A stretch of DNA of 64,000 nt from Sulfurovum sp. UBA12169 (GTDB taxonomy: Bacteria > Campylobacterota > Campylobacteria > Campylobacterales > Sulfurovaceae). The stretch is from the NCBI GenBank assembly GCA_002742845.1, contig DLUH01000001.1:182038-246037 (forward strand). Reading direction: 5' to 3'. Made by a program: the position numbers and the translations under genes. The notes under the pieces were generated by a model, which made no database searches, was not told the DNA's origin, and worked only from the letters and a program-made list of their open reading frames with translations. Below, in pieces: positions 46,755 through 55,359 of the stretch (position 1 is its first letter; the number at the start of each line of letters is the position of its first letter).

Positions 46755-49349
46755 CTAAAACAGATCCGCATTTTCATCTATCCATTTAAAATACTCAACG
46801 ATATCTTTAATCTCTTGATCATTCATATTTTGGTTTGGCATTTTAAGGTTGAAAAACTCGATTAATTTCTTCATGTAAGGTTCATGAAATTTACTCTCGG
46901 GGTTTTTAATGTATTCTGCAACCCACTGTTCTGCATTTCTGTGCCGTTTAAGAACACCGATCAAATCAGGCCCAGAACTGACTCTGCCTACAACATGGCA
47001 CCCTGAGCATCCTCCTTCACGGAATGCTTCTTCTCCTCTTTTGGCTTCTTCTGATTTGGGCGTGGCCAGACTGGTTACAAGAAGATCTTTGGCTCTGATG
47101 GCAGAATCTGCGGTTTTGATCATGTATTGCCATACCATGTTTTCAAAAAGAATTGCATTTTCCAGATTATTTTCGCTGTGCGCTTTTGCAGCTTTTTCTT
47201 TTTCAAGAGCAATTTTTGTATACTGATCTTTTGCATCGTCTACCAGGTTTTTAACAGTGGGATACTTTGTGTACTCTTTGTCTTCTAAAAATGTAAACAG
47301 TGCTTCAATAACATGATTGGTTGCTTCATTGTTGGCTGTGATTTTTTCGTATTCTTTTTGCAACTCCTCTGCAGATAAGCCTTCCATTTTTAATTTTTGG
47401 ATCCATTCATAATCTTTTTTCGGGTCTTTGACCAGCAAATATCCCATCATTTCAATGTGCAGCGCCGAGCAAAATTCTGTACAGTAGTACGGAAAAACAC
47501 CCTCAATATCTGCAACAAAGTCAATCTGGGTTGTTTCTCCGGGTTCTACAGATGCGTGTATATCATGATGGTCGATAGTAAAACCGTGTGTTTCATCCTG
47601 TGCGCGTTCTACATTGGTGATGTACATCGTAACCTTATCGCCTTTGTTAACCGTAATGTGCTCAGGATTGATATGGGATCGCACCATTGTTGAGTAAACA
47701 TACACATGATTTTCTTTGCGTTCAATCCGTTCTTCTCCCGCAAGTGTTTTTCCCACATGGGGTTTACCGGTTTTTGGATTGGTTCCCATGTTGTATCTCA
47801 CTTCGGGATGGATTTTGCTTGCCCGGATCGATGCGGCCTGATGCGGTTCTCCAAGCGGCACGGGCATATCATAAAGAAGCTCCATCTTGTTTCCGCCGAT
47901 CTCTATGAGTTGATTGTTTTGCGGATGCAGCGGCCCGACAGGTAAAAATCTGTCAATTGAAAGTTTATTGAGGGCGATGAGATATTCCCCTTGCGGGTCG
48001 GCAGATTTGCCCTCCATGGCTTCGAGGTGCCCGACATTATAATGTATATTGACTCTGTCTAGCAGTTTTAGTTTTTTGTAATCCCATTTTACAACCTGGG
48101 AGTCTACATATAAAGAGCTGTAAATTGTGCCGTCTTCTTTGCCAAAACTGTTATGCAGATGTCCAAGTCCAAGCTCCAGCTGTCCGTGCAGCGATTTTTT
48201 TATATCCAAAATCGGTATGCCGTAAAGGTCTTTTCCGATATATTCTTTGTTTTCTATTTGTTTCATGATTTTTTTAAAATCATAAACGGACGCATGGGTA
48301 TCGAGTTTTCCCGAAACTACAATATACTGACCATCCGGGTTCACATCGATTCCGTGGGGAGATTTGTTTTCCGGAATCAAAAACAGGGCATCATTTTTAA
48401 CAGCCACCTCGATGGGTACGACTTTGTGTCCGTTGATTATTTTGACATTTTTGTCATCTTTTGCAAGTTCGGCCAATTTTTTCCAGTTGTACACATGCAG
48501 ATAGTCTGTATCGTTGCGGCTGCATCCGGCTTCAAAAGGAGGAAGCCCCTTTTCGATACCCCCTGTATAAAGTTCTGAATTATAAGAGTTTGTAAAAGCC
48601 CAGCCATCAGAAATGCCTTTGCCGGCATCGGTCAAGTCTTGCATATAAGGAGGAAATTCAAGCGTAAAAGACTCATCTACTTGAATCTTTCCTTTTTCTT
48701 TGTCAAATTTCCAAAACGTTACTCCCCCCCGATAGACATCCTGATATGCCTCAATAGGGTAGTAATCATTTGTAAGCGGCGCTGCATATTGGCAGGATTC
48801 GAGGATATACTCAGTGTTTGGAGTGATAAATGCACCGCCATGGCTTGACTTAAAGACCGGGTTAACTACAATTTGAGAGGTCTCAAAGTACTTCAAATCA
48901 ATTACGGCAATTCTGGCATTCGCTTTATCGTTGATAAAAAGATAGTCTCCGTCATATTTCCCTTCGGTTTCGGAAAGTGCGGGGTGATGGGTATCGCCCC
49001 AGTTGATCTCTCTTCCTCTGATATTTCCCTGTCGCAATATCTCTTTTGAGTCAGTATCAAAACCATACCCCTGCCACGGCTCCGGAGTAAAAACGGCGAT
49101 ATATTTTAGTATCCTCATTGAAGGGATTCCGTAGACCAGCATCTGTCCTGACTGTCCGCCGCTCACAAAGGCATAATACTCGTCATGCTTGCCGCTGGGA
49201 TGATAAACTTTTAGTGCGGCGAGCGCATCTTTTTCTGTAAGGCCGCGTTCTTCCATAATTTTCTGAAACTGCGATTGGGCCGTCATAGTTTGTGTTGCAA
49301 CCAGCAACCCCAGTGCTGTTGTGCAGATAGTTTGTAAATATTTTTTCAT
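46755..49349 (-). CDS. nosZ: nitrous oxide reductase with C-terminal cytochrome c (clade II)
   Basis: Periplasmic copper enzyme of 864 residues that reduces N2O to N2. It has a Sec-type signal peptide (residues 1-24), not a twin-arginine one, as in clade II. The seven-bladed propeller carries His ligands for CuZ. The CuA site is YYCTEFCSALHIEMMGY near residue 625, and a cytochrome c domain with CSGCH lies near residue 781, as in Wolinella-type c-NosZ. The frame is open 14 codons further upstream, but AAGGAGG precedes the ATG at 49349. The accessory nosDFYL genes are not in the window. Confidence 0.95.
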   Translation of the reverse strand: MKKYLQTICTTALGLLVATQTMTAQSQFQKIMEERGLTEKDALAALKVYHPSGKHDEYYAFVSGGQSGQMLVYGIPSMRILKYIAVFTPEPWQGYGFDTDSKEILRQGNIRGREINWGDTHHPALSETEGKYDGDYLFINDKANARIAVIDLKYFETSQIVVNPVFKSSHGGAFITPNTEYILESCQYAAPLTNDYYPIEAYQDVYRGGVTFWKFDKEKGKIQVDESFTLEFPPYMQDLTDAGKGISDGWAFTNSYNSELYTGGIEKGLPPFEAGCSRNDTDYLHVYNWKKLAELAKDDKNVKIINGHKVVPIEVAVKNDALFLIPENKSPHGIDVNPDGQYIVVSGKLDTHASVYDFKKIMKQIENKEYIGKDLYGIPILDIKKSLHGQLELGLGHLHNSFGKEDGTIYSSLYVDSQVVKWDYKKLKLLDRVNIHYNVGHLEAMEGKSADPQGEYLIALNKLSIDRFLPVGPLHPQNNQLIEIGGNKMELLYDMPVPLGEPHQAASIRASKIHPEVRYNMGTNPKTGKPHVGKTLAGEERIERKENHVYVYSTMVRSHINPEHITVNKGDKVTMYITNVERAQDETHGFTIDHHDIHASVEPGETTQIDFVADIEGVFPYYCTEFCSALHIEMMGYLLVKDPKKDYEWIQKLKMEGLSAEELQKEYEKITANNEATNHVIEALFTFLEDKEYTKYPTVKNLVDDAKDQYTKIALEKEKAAKAHSENNLENAILFENMVWQYMIKTADSAIRAKDLLVTSLATPKSEEAKRGEEAFREGGCSGCHVVGRVSSGPDLIGVLKRHRNAEQWVAEYIKNPESKFHEPYMKKLIEFFNLKMPNQNMNDQEIKDIVEYFKWIDENADLF

Positions 49350-49406
49350 TTTTTCCTCCTTGATAATTAAATATTTTTCATAAAACAACACAGTGTTCCG
49401 CTGTTT

Positions 49407-50690
49407 TTATTGGGCTTCAAATTGTGCAATTTCCTCGGCAAGTTTTTCCATCTCCTCATCTGACATATATTCAATAACGGCGATATGCATCTCATCTTCA
49501 TTTGTTTTGTATTCAAGTATTTTTTTAAGTATTACATCTTTGTTCAATCCGATAAGTTTTGGCCCTACATTGCCTTCTCCGTTTACTCCGTGGCATGGAG
49601 CGCAATTGCTTTTGTACATCGGGCTTACTTTAAATTTTCCGGCAGATCCGGCTCTTTTTTCTAGAGCTTTTACTTTCAGCTCTTGCTCTTTTCTTTGCTC
49701 TTTTCTTTCTTGGATGATCGCTTCTTTTTGTTCTGTTGTGGGTTCCGGCGCTTCTATTGTCTCCGGTACTTTGGCTTTTGAACCATTAATGAGACTAGAA
49801 ATTTTCCCCAATGTATCTACTTCGATATCCGTTTTTAGTACGTAAGCACTTGTGCCTATGCCTAGCAATAGCGCTATAAGCATTACAAAATGCTGCAGCG
49901 GTGTCGGTTTTTTTGCCGGTTGATTTTTTAGTGCTCTTGATTTGAGCCACCATGCCAGCAAAGACAAAATACTCATAGCGACCAATACCCAAAAACCAAT
50001 TACAGGATAAGCATGTGTGGTAAATTGCGCCACTTTGCCGTCTCCTAAGATAACAGGCATAAACGGCTTGATTGTGATGGCTCCTCCGTGAAGATTGTGA
50101 CCAAACCAATAAAGCCAATAGGCATAAATCCCCAAGAAAAGAAAAGGCAAAAGCACAGGAATGATCATCAGTCTGTTGATCCATTTGTTGTCATACGCAA
50201 TAAAAAGCATAAGCAGCATCGCAAGCGCAATAAGAGCGTATGGCGCAAGAGAACTTTCGTATATGCCGCCTCTTTCCATGCGGGCCATACCGACATAGTG
50301 ATTGATGGTGTTCATCTCATGCACTTCTCCGCTCAATCCGTCAAAGTGGATATACACAGGAAGCCCATAGGGAAAGGCTTCTTTGGGATAATTGGGCGCC
50401 TCCAAAGAAAAGTTCCACACAGGCAGCGACGGCACACCTATCTCTTCAGAAATTTCAATCATTTTTTTTAAATTATATCTTGCCGCCTGGGGAGTGTTTA
50501 CGCCAATATACCTTCCTTTTTGGTAAAAATTCCAAAGCGGATACGTATAGGAGGGGATATCTTCAACTTTATTATCTTTGATGCGCTCCAACGTTCCATT
50601 GAAGCCTACGGATGGAATTATAAAACCGTACACTAAAAGCGCAAGTGCGACCGCAGCAAAAATCCTTGCCATAAAAAAGCTTCTATTCAT
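49407..50690 (-). CDS. membrane protein with C-terminal cytochrome c, NosB-like
   Basis: A 427-residue protein with five membrane helices (about 8-26, 148-166, 172-195, 225-245 and 268-285), then a charged coiled linker (about 310-345) and a mono-haem cytochrome c domain with CAPCHG near residue 362. It precedes nosZ by 57 bases in the same direction, so it is almost certainly part of N2O respiration. It resembles NosB of Campylobacterota in topology, but there nosB usually follows nosZ. It may carry quinol electrons to NosZ; that is inference. Confidence 0.6.
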   Translation of the reverse strand: MNRSFFMARIFAAVALALLVYGFIIPSVGFNGTLERIKDNKVEDIPSYTYPLWNFYQKGRYIGVNTPQAARYNLKKMIEISEEIGVPSLPVWNFSLEAPNYPKEAFPYGLPVYIHFDGLSGEVHEMNTINHYVGMARMERGGIYESSLAPYALIALAMLLMLFIAYDNKWINRLMIIPVLLPFLFLGIYAYWLYWFGHNLHGGAITIKPFMPVILGDGKVAQFTTHAYPVIGFWVLVAMSILSLLAWWLKSRALKNQPAKKPTPLQHFVMLIALLLGIGTSAYVLKTDIEVDTLGKISSLINGSKAKVPETIEAPEPTTEQKEAIIQERKEQRKEQELKVKALEKRAGSAGKFKVSPMYKSNCAPCHGVNGEGNVGPKLIGLNKDVILKKILEYKTNEDEMHIAVIEYMSDEEMEKLAEEIAQFEAQ

Positions 50691-51052
50691 ACTAAACCTT
50701 TCTTCATTTATTTTTTAATTAGTTTTGTCTTGGATGCTGTTTTTTCATTATACATCAAAGCGTATTGTATCTCACTAAAATAGGCATGAAATTCGAAGCT
50801 TAGAGGTATTGTGAAGCCTTGAAGCAGTAATGTAATGTTGTAAAAATTATTTTTTAAAATATAAAACATTAGATTATTGTATAATCCATCCGAGCTTTTT
50901 AGGATGACGCAGGAAAGATATACTGCTATCGCTGCCGTTACTTTAATTAAAAATGTGGAATCATTGCATAAAAAGCGGCCAAAATAAGCAGTTTGTTTAT
51001 AAACGACGGTTTTTCAAACGGCAATGGCACCCACACAGTGAAAAGGATAAGA
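50691..51052. other. divergent intergenic region, nos operon / Sel1 gene
   Basis: 362 bases. It holds a minus-strand TATAAT at 50747-50752 for the nos pair (leader about 50 bases) and a plus-strand TATAAT at 50880-50885, roughly 160 bases before the Sel1-repeat gene. I see no perfect FNR box, although TTGAT overlaps the nos -10 region. No RNA gene was recognised. Confidence 0.4.
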
Positions 51053-51673
51053 ATGAAAAAAATAGTAATGATCGCGATCGGTTTTGGATTGGCCGTTCAG
51101 CTTCAGGCAAATGATCTCAACAAAAGTGCGGAGACACTTAAGACCGCAGACCCCAAAAAAATGATAGAGATTTTTACTAAAGCGTGCGAGAGCGGCAATA
51201 TGGTAGGATGCTATAACCTTGGGATGACATACGAAGCCGGAGAAGGTGTAACGCAGGACTTGTCCAAAGCAGCAGAATATTATCAGAAAGCCTGTGACGG
51301 CGGCGACGCACTTGGATGCCGCAATCTTGGAATAATGTATGCAAACGCAGAGGGCGTAAAGCAGGACAAAGAAAAAGCAGCAGAACTCTACCGAAAAGCC
51401 TGTGAGGGCAAAGATGCCGGAGGATGCCTGGCGCTTGGATTTATGTATGAGTCAGGAACAGGCGTAAAGCAGGACAAAGAAAAAGCAGCAGAATTTTACG
51501 GCAAGGCCTGCGAGGGCAATATCGCCCTTGGATGCTTGGCGCTTGGATTTATGTATGAGTCAGGAGAAGGCGTAAAGCAGGACAAAGAAAAAGCCAAAGA
51601 GTTTTACGACAAAGCCTGCAAAAGCGGAGATGCGGACGGATGCGAGCAGTATAAAAAAATGATCAATCCGTAA
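51053..51673 (+). CDS. Sel1-repeat, cysteine-rich protein (Hcp-like)
   Basis: A 206-residue secreted protein with a signal peptide (1-19, ending LQAN) and about four to five Sel1-like repeats of 36 residues, each with the helix-turn-helix pattern GCxxLGxMYExGxGVKQDKEKAxEFYxKACEGG. Each repeat has a Cys pair spaced as in the Helicobacter cysteine-rich proteins, so disulfides probably brace each repeat. These proteins bind partners or cell-wall components; the exact role is unknown. AAAGGA is seven bases before the ATG at 51053; an open frame 20 codons further upstream is ignored. Confidence 0.82.
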   Translation: MKKIVMIAIGFGLAVQLQANDLNKSAETLKTADPKKMIEIFTKACESGNMVGCYNLGMTYEAGEGVTQDLSKAAEYYQKACDGGDALGCRNLGIMYANAEGVKQDKEKAAELYRKACEGKDAGGCLALGFMYESGTGVKQDKEKAAEFYGKACEGNIALGCLALGFMYESGEGVKQDKEKAKEFYDKACKSGDADGCEQYKKMINP

Positions 51674-51704
51674 ACCCAGGCAAAATTTGCTTTTTATCCC
51701 CGTG

Positions 51705-51742
51705 TTGTGCTGCAGCTTCAACCCATGGAAGCCGCAGCACAA
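51705..51742 (+). terminator. strong hairpin after the Sel1-repeat gene
   Basis: A 14-bp stem with one mismatch: TTGTGCTGC pairs with GCAGCACAA and GCTTC with GAAGC, around an 8-base loop. It lies 32 bases past the stop and is followed by TTCTCGACTCTTC. Likely a terminator without a perfect T run. Confidence 0.5.
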
Positions 51743-51968
51743 TTCTCGACTCTTCTGCAATATTGCATCATTAATCCCATACTTTTTACAAAATCAAAGC
51801 ACTTTGATTTCATTGAACAGCGCAGCTAATTTTAAGAACGATTCATTTTGGACTCCCGGGAAACTTTGGACTGGCCGGTCAGGGCGCCATTTTAAAAATC
51901 TTTTTGCCGCATGTAAAAACATTTATATTTAAATTGTTACAATCACATTTAAAAAGGGGGGAGTTTTT

Positions 51969-53180
51969 GTGCAAAAACCATATCTAGAATCCATGCCCGA
52001 TGCCGACGGCTTTTTTGGCAAATTCGGAGGCGCGTTTATACCGCCTCAGCTCGAAACAGCTTTCAAAGAGATCAATGGAGCCTACGACAAACTGTCAAAA
52101 TCGTTTGAATTTTTTCATGAGCTTAGAAAAATAAGAAAACATTACCAGGGAAGACCAACCCCCATCACTTACTGCAAAAATCTTTCGGATTTTATCGGCG
52201 GCGGACAAATCTATCTCAAAAGAGAAGACCTAAACCACACGGGTGCGCACAAACTCAATCACTGCATGGCAGAAGCGCTCCTGGCAAAATACCTTGGCAA
52301 AAAGAAACTGATCGCCGAGACAGGAGCAGGGCAGCATGGGGTTGCGCTTGCAACGGCTGCGGCTTATTTTGGATTGGAATGCGAGATACACATGGGTGAA
52401 GTGGATATCGCCAAAGAGCATCCCAATGTGGTTCGCATGAAGATACTCGGAGCCAAAGTGGTTCCGGCCACCCATGGGCTTAAAACGCTCAAAGAAGCCG
52501 TTGACAGCGCCTTTGAAGCCTATTTGAAAGATCCGGCCACACAGCTCTTTGCTATCGGGTCGGTTGTCGGCCCGCATCCTTTCCCCAAAATGGTAAGAGA
52601 TTTTCAAAGCGTTGTAGGATTTGAAGCCAAAGAGCAGTTTCATGAGATGATGGGCAAACTGCCCGATATGGTCACTGCATGCGTAGGCGGCGGCAGCAAT
52701 GCAATGGGGATTTTCAGCGCTTTCATCGAAGATCCCGTCAAGCTCTATGCGGTGGAGCCTGCAGGCAAAGGCTCCGATCTCGGTGAGCACAGCGCCAGCC
52801 TGACCTACGGAAGCGAGGGGATCATGCACGGTTTCAACTCGATCATGCTCAAAGACAAAGAGGGCAATCCCGGTCCCGTGCATTCCATCGGAAGCGGGAT
52901 CGACTATCCTTCTGTCGGGCCTGAACACGCGTATCTTAACAGCATAGGACGAACCAATATTGGGCTATGCAATGACGATGAAGCGGTGGATGCATTTTAC
53001 ACGCTTTCACAGCACGAAGGCATCATCCCCGCCCTCGAATCCGCACATGCGGTGGCATTTGCGATGAAGTATGCAAAAGAACACCCCAAAGAAGCCATTT
53101 TGATCAACCTTAGCGGAAGAGGCGATAAAGATATCGATTATGTGGTGGAGCATTATCCGATCCCCGTTAAACGCGGCTAG
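51969..53180 (+). CDS. trpB: tryptophan synthase beta subunit (copy 2, stand-alone)
   Basis: A second TrpB of 403 residues, with the PLP lysine in [13 protein letters not shown] (about residue 87), GGGSNAMG phosphate loop and [16 protein letters not shown]. It differs widely from copy 1 (16130-17353) and its codon use is richer in G and C than its neighbours. The start is GTG with AAAAAGGGGGGAG before it. No trpA or other trp gene is near, so it may salvage indole plus serine, or replace copy 1 under some condition. It is not the divergent TrpB2 class by length. Confidence 0.9.
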   Translation: MQKPYLESMPDADGFFGKFGGAFIPPQLETAFKEINGAYDKLSKSFEFFHELRKIRKHYQGRPTPITYCKNLSDFIGGGQIYLKREDLNHTGAHKLNHCMAEALLAKYLGKKKLIAETGAGQHGVALATAAAYFGLECEIHMGEVDIAKEHPNVVRMKILGAKVVPATHGLKTLKEAVDSAFEAYLKDPATQLFAIGSVVGPHPFPKMVRDFQSVVGFEAKEQFHEMMGKLPDMVTACVGGGSNAMGIFSAFIEDPVKLYAVEPAGKGSDLGEHSASLTYGSEGIMHGFNSIMLKDKEGNPGPVHSIGSGIDYPSVGPEHAYLNSIGRTNIGLCNDDEAVDAFYTLSQHEGIIPALESAHAVAFAMKYAKEHPKEAILINLSGRGDKDIDYVVEHYPIPVKRG

Positions 53181-53340
53181 TGTTTAGCTGGCCGGTTTTT
53201 AAGTGTATAAATCAGTATGGACGGAAAATCCACCCCGTCTTGTGATACGTCACCACGGCATCTAAATTTCATAGAAGTTTCGATTTTTCTTTTGTTGTAT
53301 TTGATAATATTTTTTTGCTTAAAATATTAATTTGTTATAG

Positions 53341-53360
53341 ATATTGATATATATCAATAT
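53341..53360. promoter_or_regulatory. 20-bp palindrome containing a perfect FNR/CRP-type box
   Basis: ATATTGATATATATCAATAT is a perfect palindrome; its core (53344-53357) is TTGAT-ATAT-ATCAA, the consensus of the FNR branch of the CRP family. A TATAAT follows at 53379-53384, so a start near 53391-53392 places the palindrome centre at about -41, the class II activation position. It could also be the WYL protein's own operator. Confidence 0.6.
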
Positions 53361-53378
53361 GATAAAAAATATTTATTA

Positions 53379-53384
53379 TATAAT
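53379..53384 (+). promoter_or_regulatory. -10 element of the WYL regulator gene
   Basis: Perfect TATAAT 36 bases before the WYL gene ATG and 18 bases after the palindrome. Confidence 0.55.
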
Positions 53385-53420
53385 TTAAAAAGCAAACCAT
53401 AAAAAGCAGAATATTGAACG

Positions 53421-54320
53421 ATGCATTTAAAGCCGCAAATTCCCATCACAAGAATACTTTGGATCGTAAAGCGATTATACAGATTGGAGAAATTAAACAC
53501 TCTTTTACTTGCCAAAGAATATGATCTTTCTCGAAGAACCATTCATCGTGATTTGCTTAAAATCTCCAAAATAATTCCCTTGACTAACAAAAAAGGCTTA
53601 TGGTCATTGGATGGGAAAGGTTTCTCAACAGAGGATAATCATTTTTGTCGATCATTGCTTCTTTCTTTTGCTCATAACCTTCAAATCGAAATAGATTGTT
53701 TGGAAAAAAATGATCTTACGCGTGACAAAGTCGGTTTTGCCATTGAATACAGACATCTACCTAAAAAACTTGGCGAAGAGATTATGCGCTGCATCGAAAA
53801 TGAAAAAAGTGCTACTTTTAATTACTATAAACCAAATGGAACAACATTTAGAATGGCAGATCCCATCAAAATATACACCGAAAGCGGCAGATGGTATCTT
53901 ATCGCCAAAGATCATAGGGATAATAGAGTCAAAACCTTTAATCTTTCTAAAATAAAAGATTTTAAACACTCGTCTTTGCCCTATACACTTACTGATGATA
54001 TGCTTAACGCTGCTGATGAGCTTACAAGCATCTGGTCAAGCATCGATAAAAAAGAGGAAGTGGTCAAACTATATATCAGCTCGGAAGCAGCTCCGTATAT
54101 TCGCGATATAAAACTGCATAAAACACAAATCATAGAAGATGAGCATCATGATGGCGGAATGGAAGTGCATTGTACGATCACTCATAGACTCGAGATACTC
54201 CCCCAGATCAAATACTGGCTGCCCAGAGTTCACATTTTAGAGCCAAAGTGGCTATGGGAGGGATTAATGAAAGATCTGGCAATCTATCAATATGAAGATC
54301 AAAAAATGCGGTATGAGTGA
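53421..54320 (+). CDS. WYL-domain transcriptional regulator of the CRISPR locus
   Basis: A 299-residue DNA-binding protein. An N-terminal winged helix-turn-helix (about residues 15-60: LNTLLLAKEYDLSRRTIHRDLLKISKIIPL) precedes a WYL domain (about 125-210) with the signature GRWYLIAKDHRDNRVKTFNLSKI, thought to bind nucleotides or nucleic acid ligands, and a C-terminal extension. WYL regulators are found beside many CRISPR systems and often repress or activate them. It is 76 bases upstream of cas1, in the same direction. A palindrome between the two genes is a possible binding site. Confidence 0.85.
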   Translation: MHLKPQIPITRILWIVKRLYRLEKLNTLLLAKEYDLSRRTIHRDLLKISKIIPLTNKKGLWSLDGKGFSTEDNHFCRSLLLSFAHNLQIEIDCLEKNDLTRDKVGFAIEYRHLPKKLGEEIMRCIENEKSATFNYYKPNGTTFRMADPIKIYTESGRWYLIAKDHRDNRVKTFNLSKIKDFKHSSLPYTLTDDMLNAADELTSIWSSIDKKEEVVKLYISSEAAPYIRDIKLHKTQIIEDEHHDGGMEVHCTITHRLEILPQIKYWLPRVHILEPKWLWEGLMKDLAIYQYEDQKMRYE

Positions 54321-54342
54321 CATATAGGTGTCTATATATATG
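54319..54342. promoter_or_regulatory. imperfect palindrome at the cas1 promoter
   Basis: CATATAG-GTGT-CTATATATATG, an inverted repeat (with a 4-base slip) directly upstream of an extended -10 (TGGTAAAAT, -10 hexamer 54346-54351) for cas1. It covers the -35 region, a typical place for repression, and is a candidate WYL or other regulator site. Confidence 0.4.
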
Positions 54343-54396
54343 TGGTAAAATTTTTGACAATAAAACCAAATAAAAAAGATGGGGAGAAAGAAATAG

Positions 54397-55359
54397 TTGG
54401 AACAACTGACCGATTTAAAAGCCATACTTCACTCCAAAAGAGCCAATATCTACTATCTTGAGAAGTGTCGCGTGATGCAAAAAGATGGTAGGGTACTCTA
54501 TCTGAGCGAAGCAAGCAAAGAACATCAGTATTGGAACATTCCTATCGCCAATACGACGTGTTTACTGCTGGGTACGGGTACGTCGATTACCCAAGCGGCG
54601 ATGCGGATGCTTGCTCAGGCGGGAGTCCTCGTGGGATTTTGCGGTAGCGGTGCAACGCCGTTGTTAATGGCTAACGAGATCGAATGGCTCACTCCTCAGA
54701 GCGAATACCGACCGACTGAGTATATTCAGGGGTGGATGCGTTTTTGGTTTGATGATCATAAGCGGTTGGAAGCAGCGAAACGTTTTCAGACGGAGCGGAT
54801 CAATTTTCTCGAACAAGTATGGTCAAAAGATCGTGAGTTACGCTTTGAAGGGTTTGACTCTACTCATGATGAGATTAAAAAGATGTTACAAAATACCCGA
54901 GAAAATATTGAAATAGCGCCCAGTGTCGGAAAACTGTTGCAAATCGAAGCCGATCTGACCAAACGGCTCTACAAACGTGCTGCCAAAGTGACCGGAGTTT
55001 CCGGTTTCGTCCGCGAGCATAACTCTGCTGATCTTGCTAACGATTTTCTCAATCACGGCAACTATCTGGCATATGGATTAGCCGCCACGACTCTGTGGGT
55101 ACTGGGTATCCCGCATGGCTTTGCGGTTATGCACGGTAAGACCAGACGGGGAGCTTTGGTTTTCGATGTAGCTGATTTGATCAAAGATGCACTGGTACTA
55201 CCGTGGGCATTTATCGCTGCAAAAGAGAGGATGGATGAAAACGGTTTTCGTGCACAATGTCTTCAGGCATTCGTCGAACACGGAGCCATGGAATTTATGT
55301 TCAATCAGGTCAAAGAGATAGCCTTATCCCATAATGACTCGACGGAAAAACTCCCATGA
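54397..55359 (+). CDS. cas1: type I-F Cas1 integrase
   Basis: A 320-residue integrase subunit that, with the Cas2 domain of the next protein, inserts new spacers at the leader end. Metal residues of the Cas1 family are visible: EADLTKRLYK (Glu), VMHGKTRRG (His) and FDVADLIKD (Asp). The N-terminus MEQLTDLKAILHSKRANIYYLEKCRV is that of I-F Cas1. The start is a TTG with GGGGAG ten bases before it. The 3' end overlaps cas2-3 by four bases, the usual I-F arrangement. Confidence 0.95.
   Translation: MEQLTDLKAILHSKRANIYYLEKCRVMQKDGRVLYLSEASKEHQYWNIPIANTTCLLLGTGTSITQAAMRMLAQAGVLVGFCGSGATPLLMANEIEWLTPQSEYRPTEYIQGWMRFWFDDHKRLEAAKRFQTERINFLEQVWSKDRELRFEGFDSTHDEIKKMLQNTRENIEIAPSVGKLLQIEADLTKRLYKRAAKVTGVSGFVREHNSADLANDFLNHGNYLAYGLAATTLWVLGIPHGFAVMHGKTRRGALVFDVADLIKDALVLPWAFIAAKERMDENGFRAQCLQAFVEHGAMEFMFNQVKEIALSHNDSTEKLP

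Noticed and set aside
50747..50760. FNR box at the nos promoter
   Set aside because: Only one half-site (TTGAT) is present and it overlaps the -10, so it is not a convincing activator site.
51687..51932. 81-codon open frame between the Sel1 gene and trpB copy 2
   Set aside because: It runs through the terminator hairpin, has no ribosome binding site and resembles no protein.
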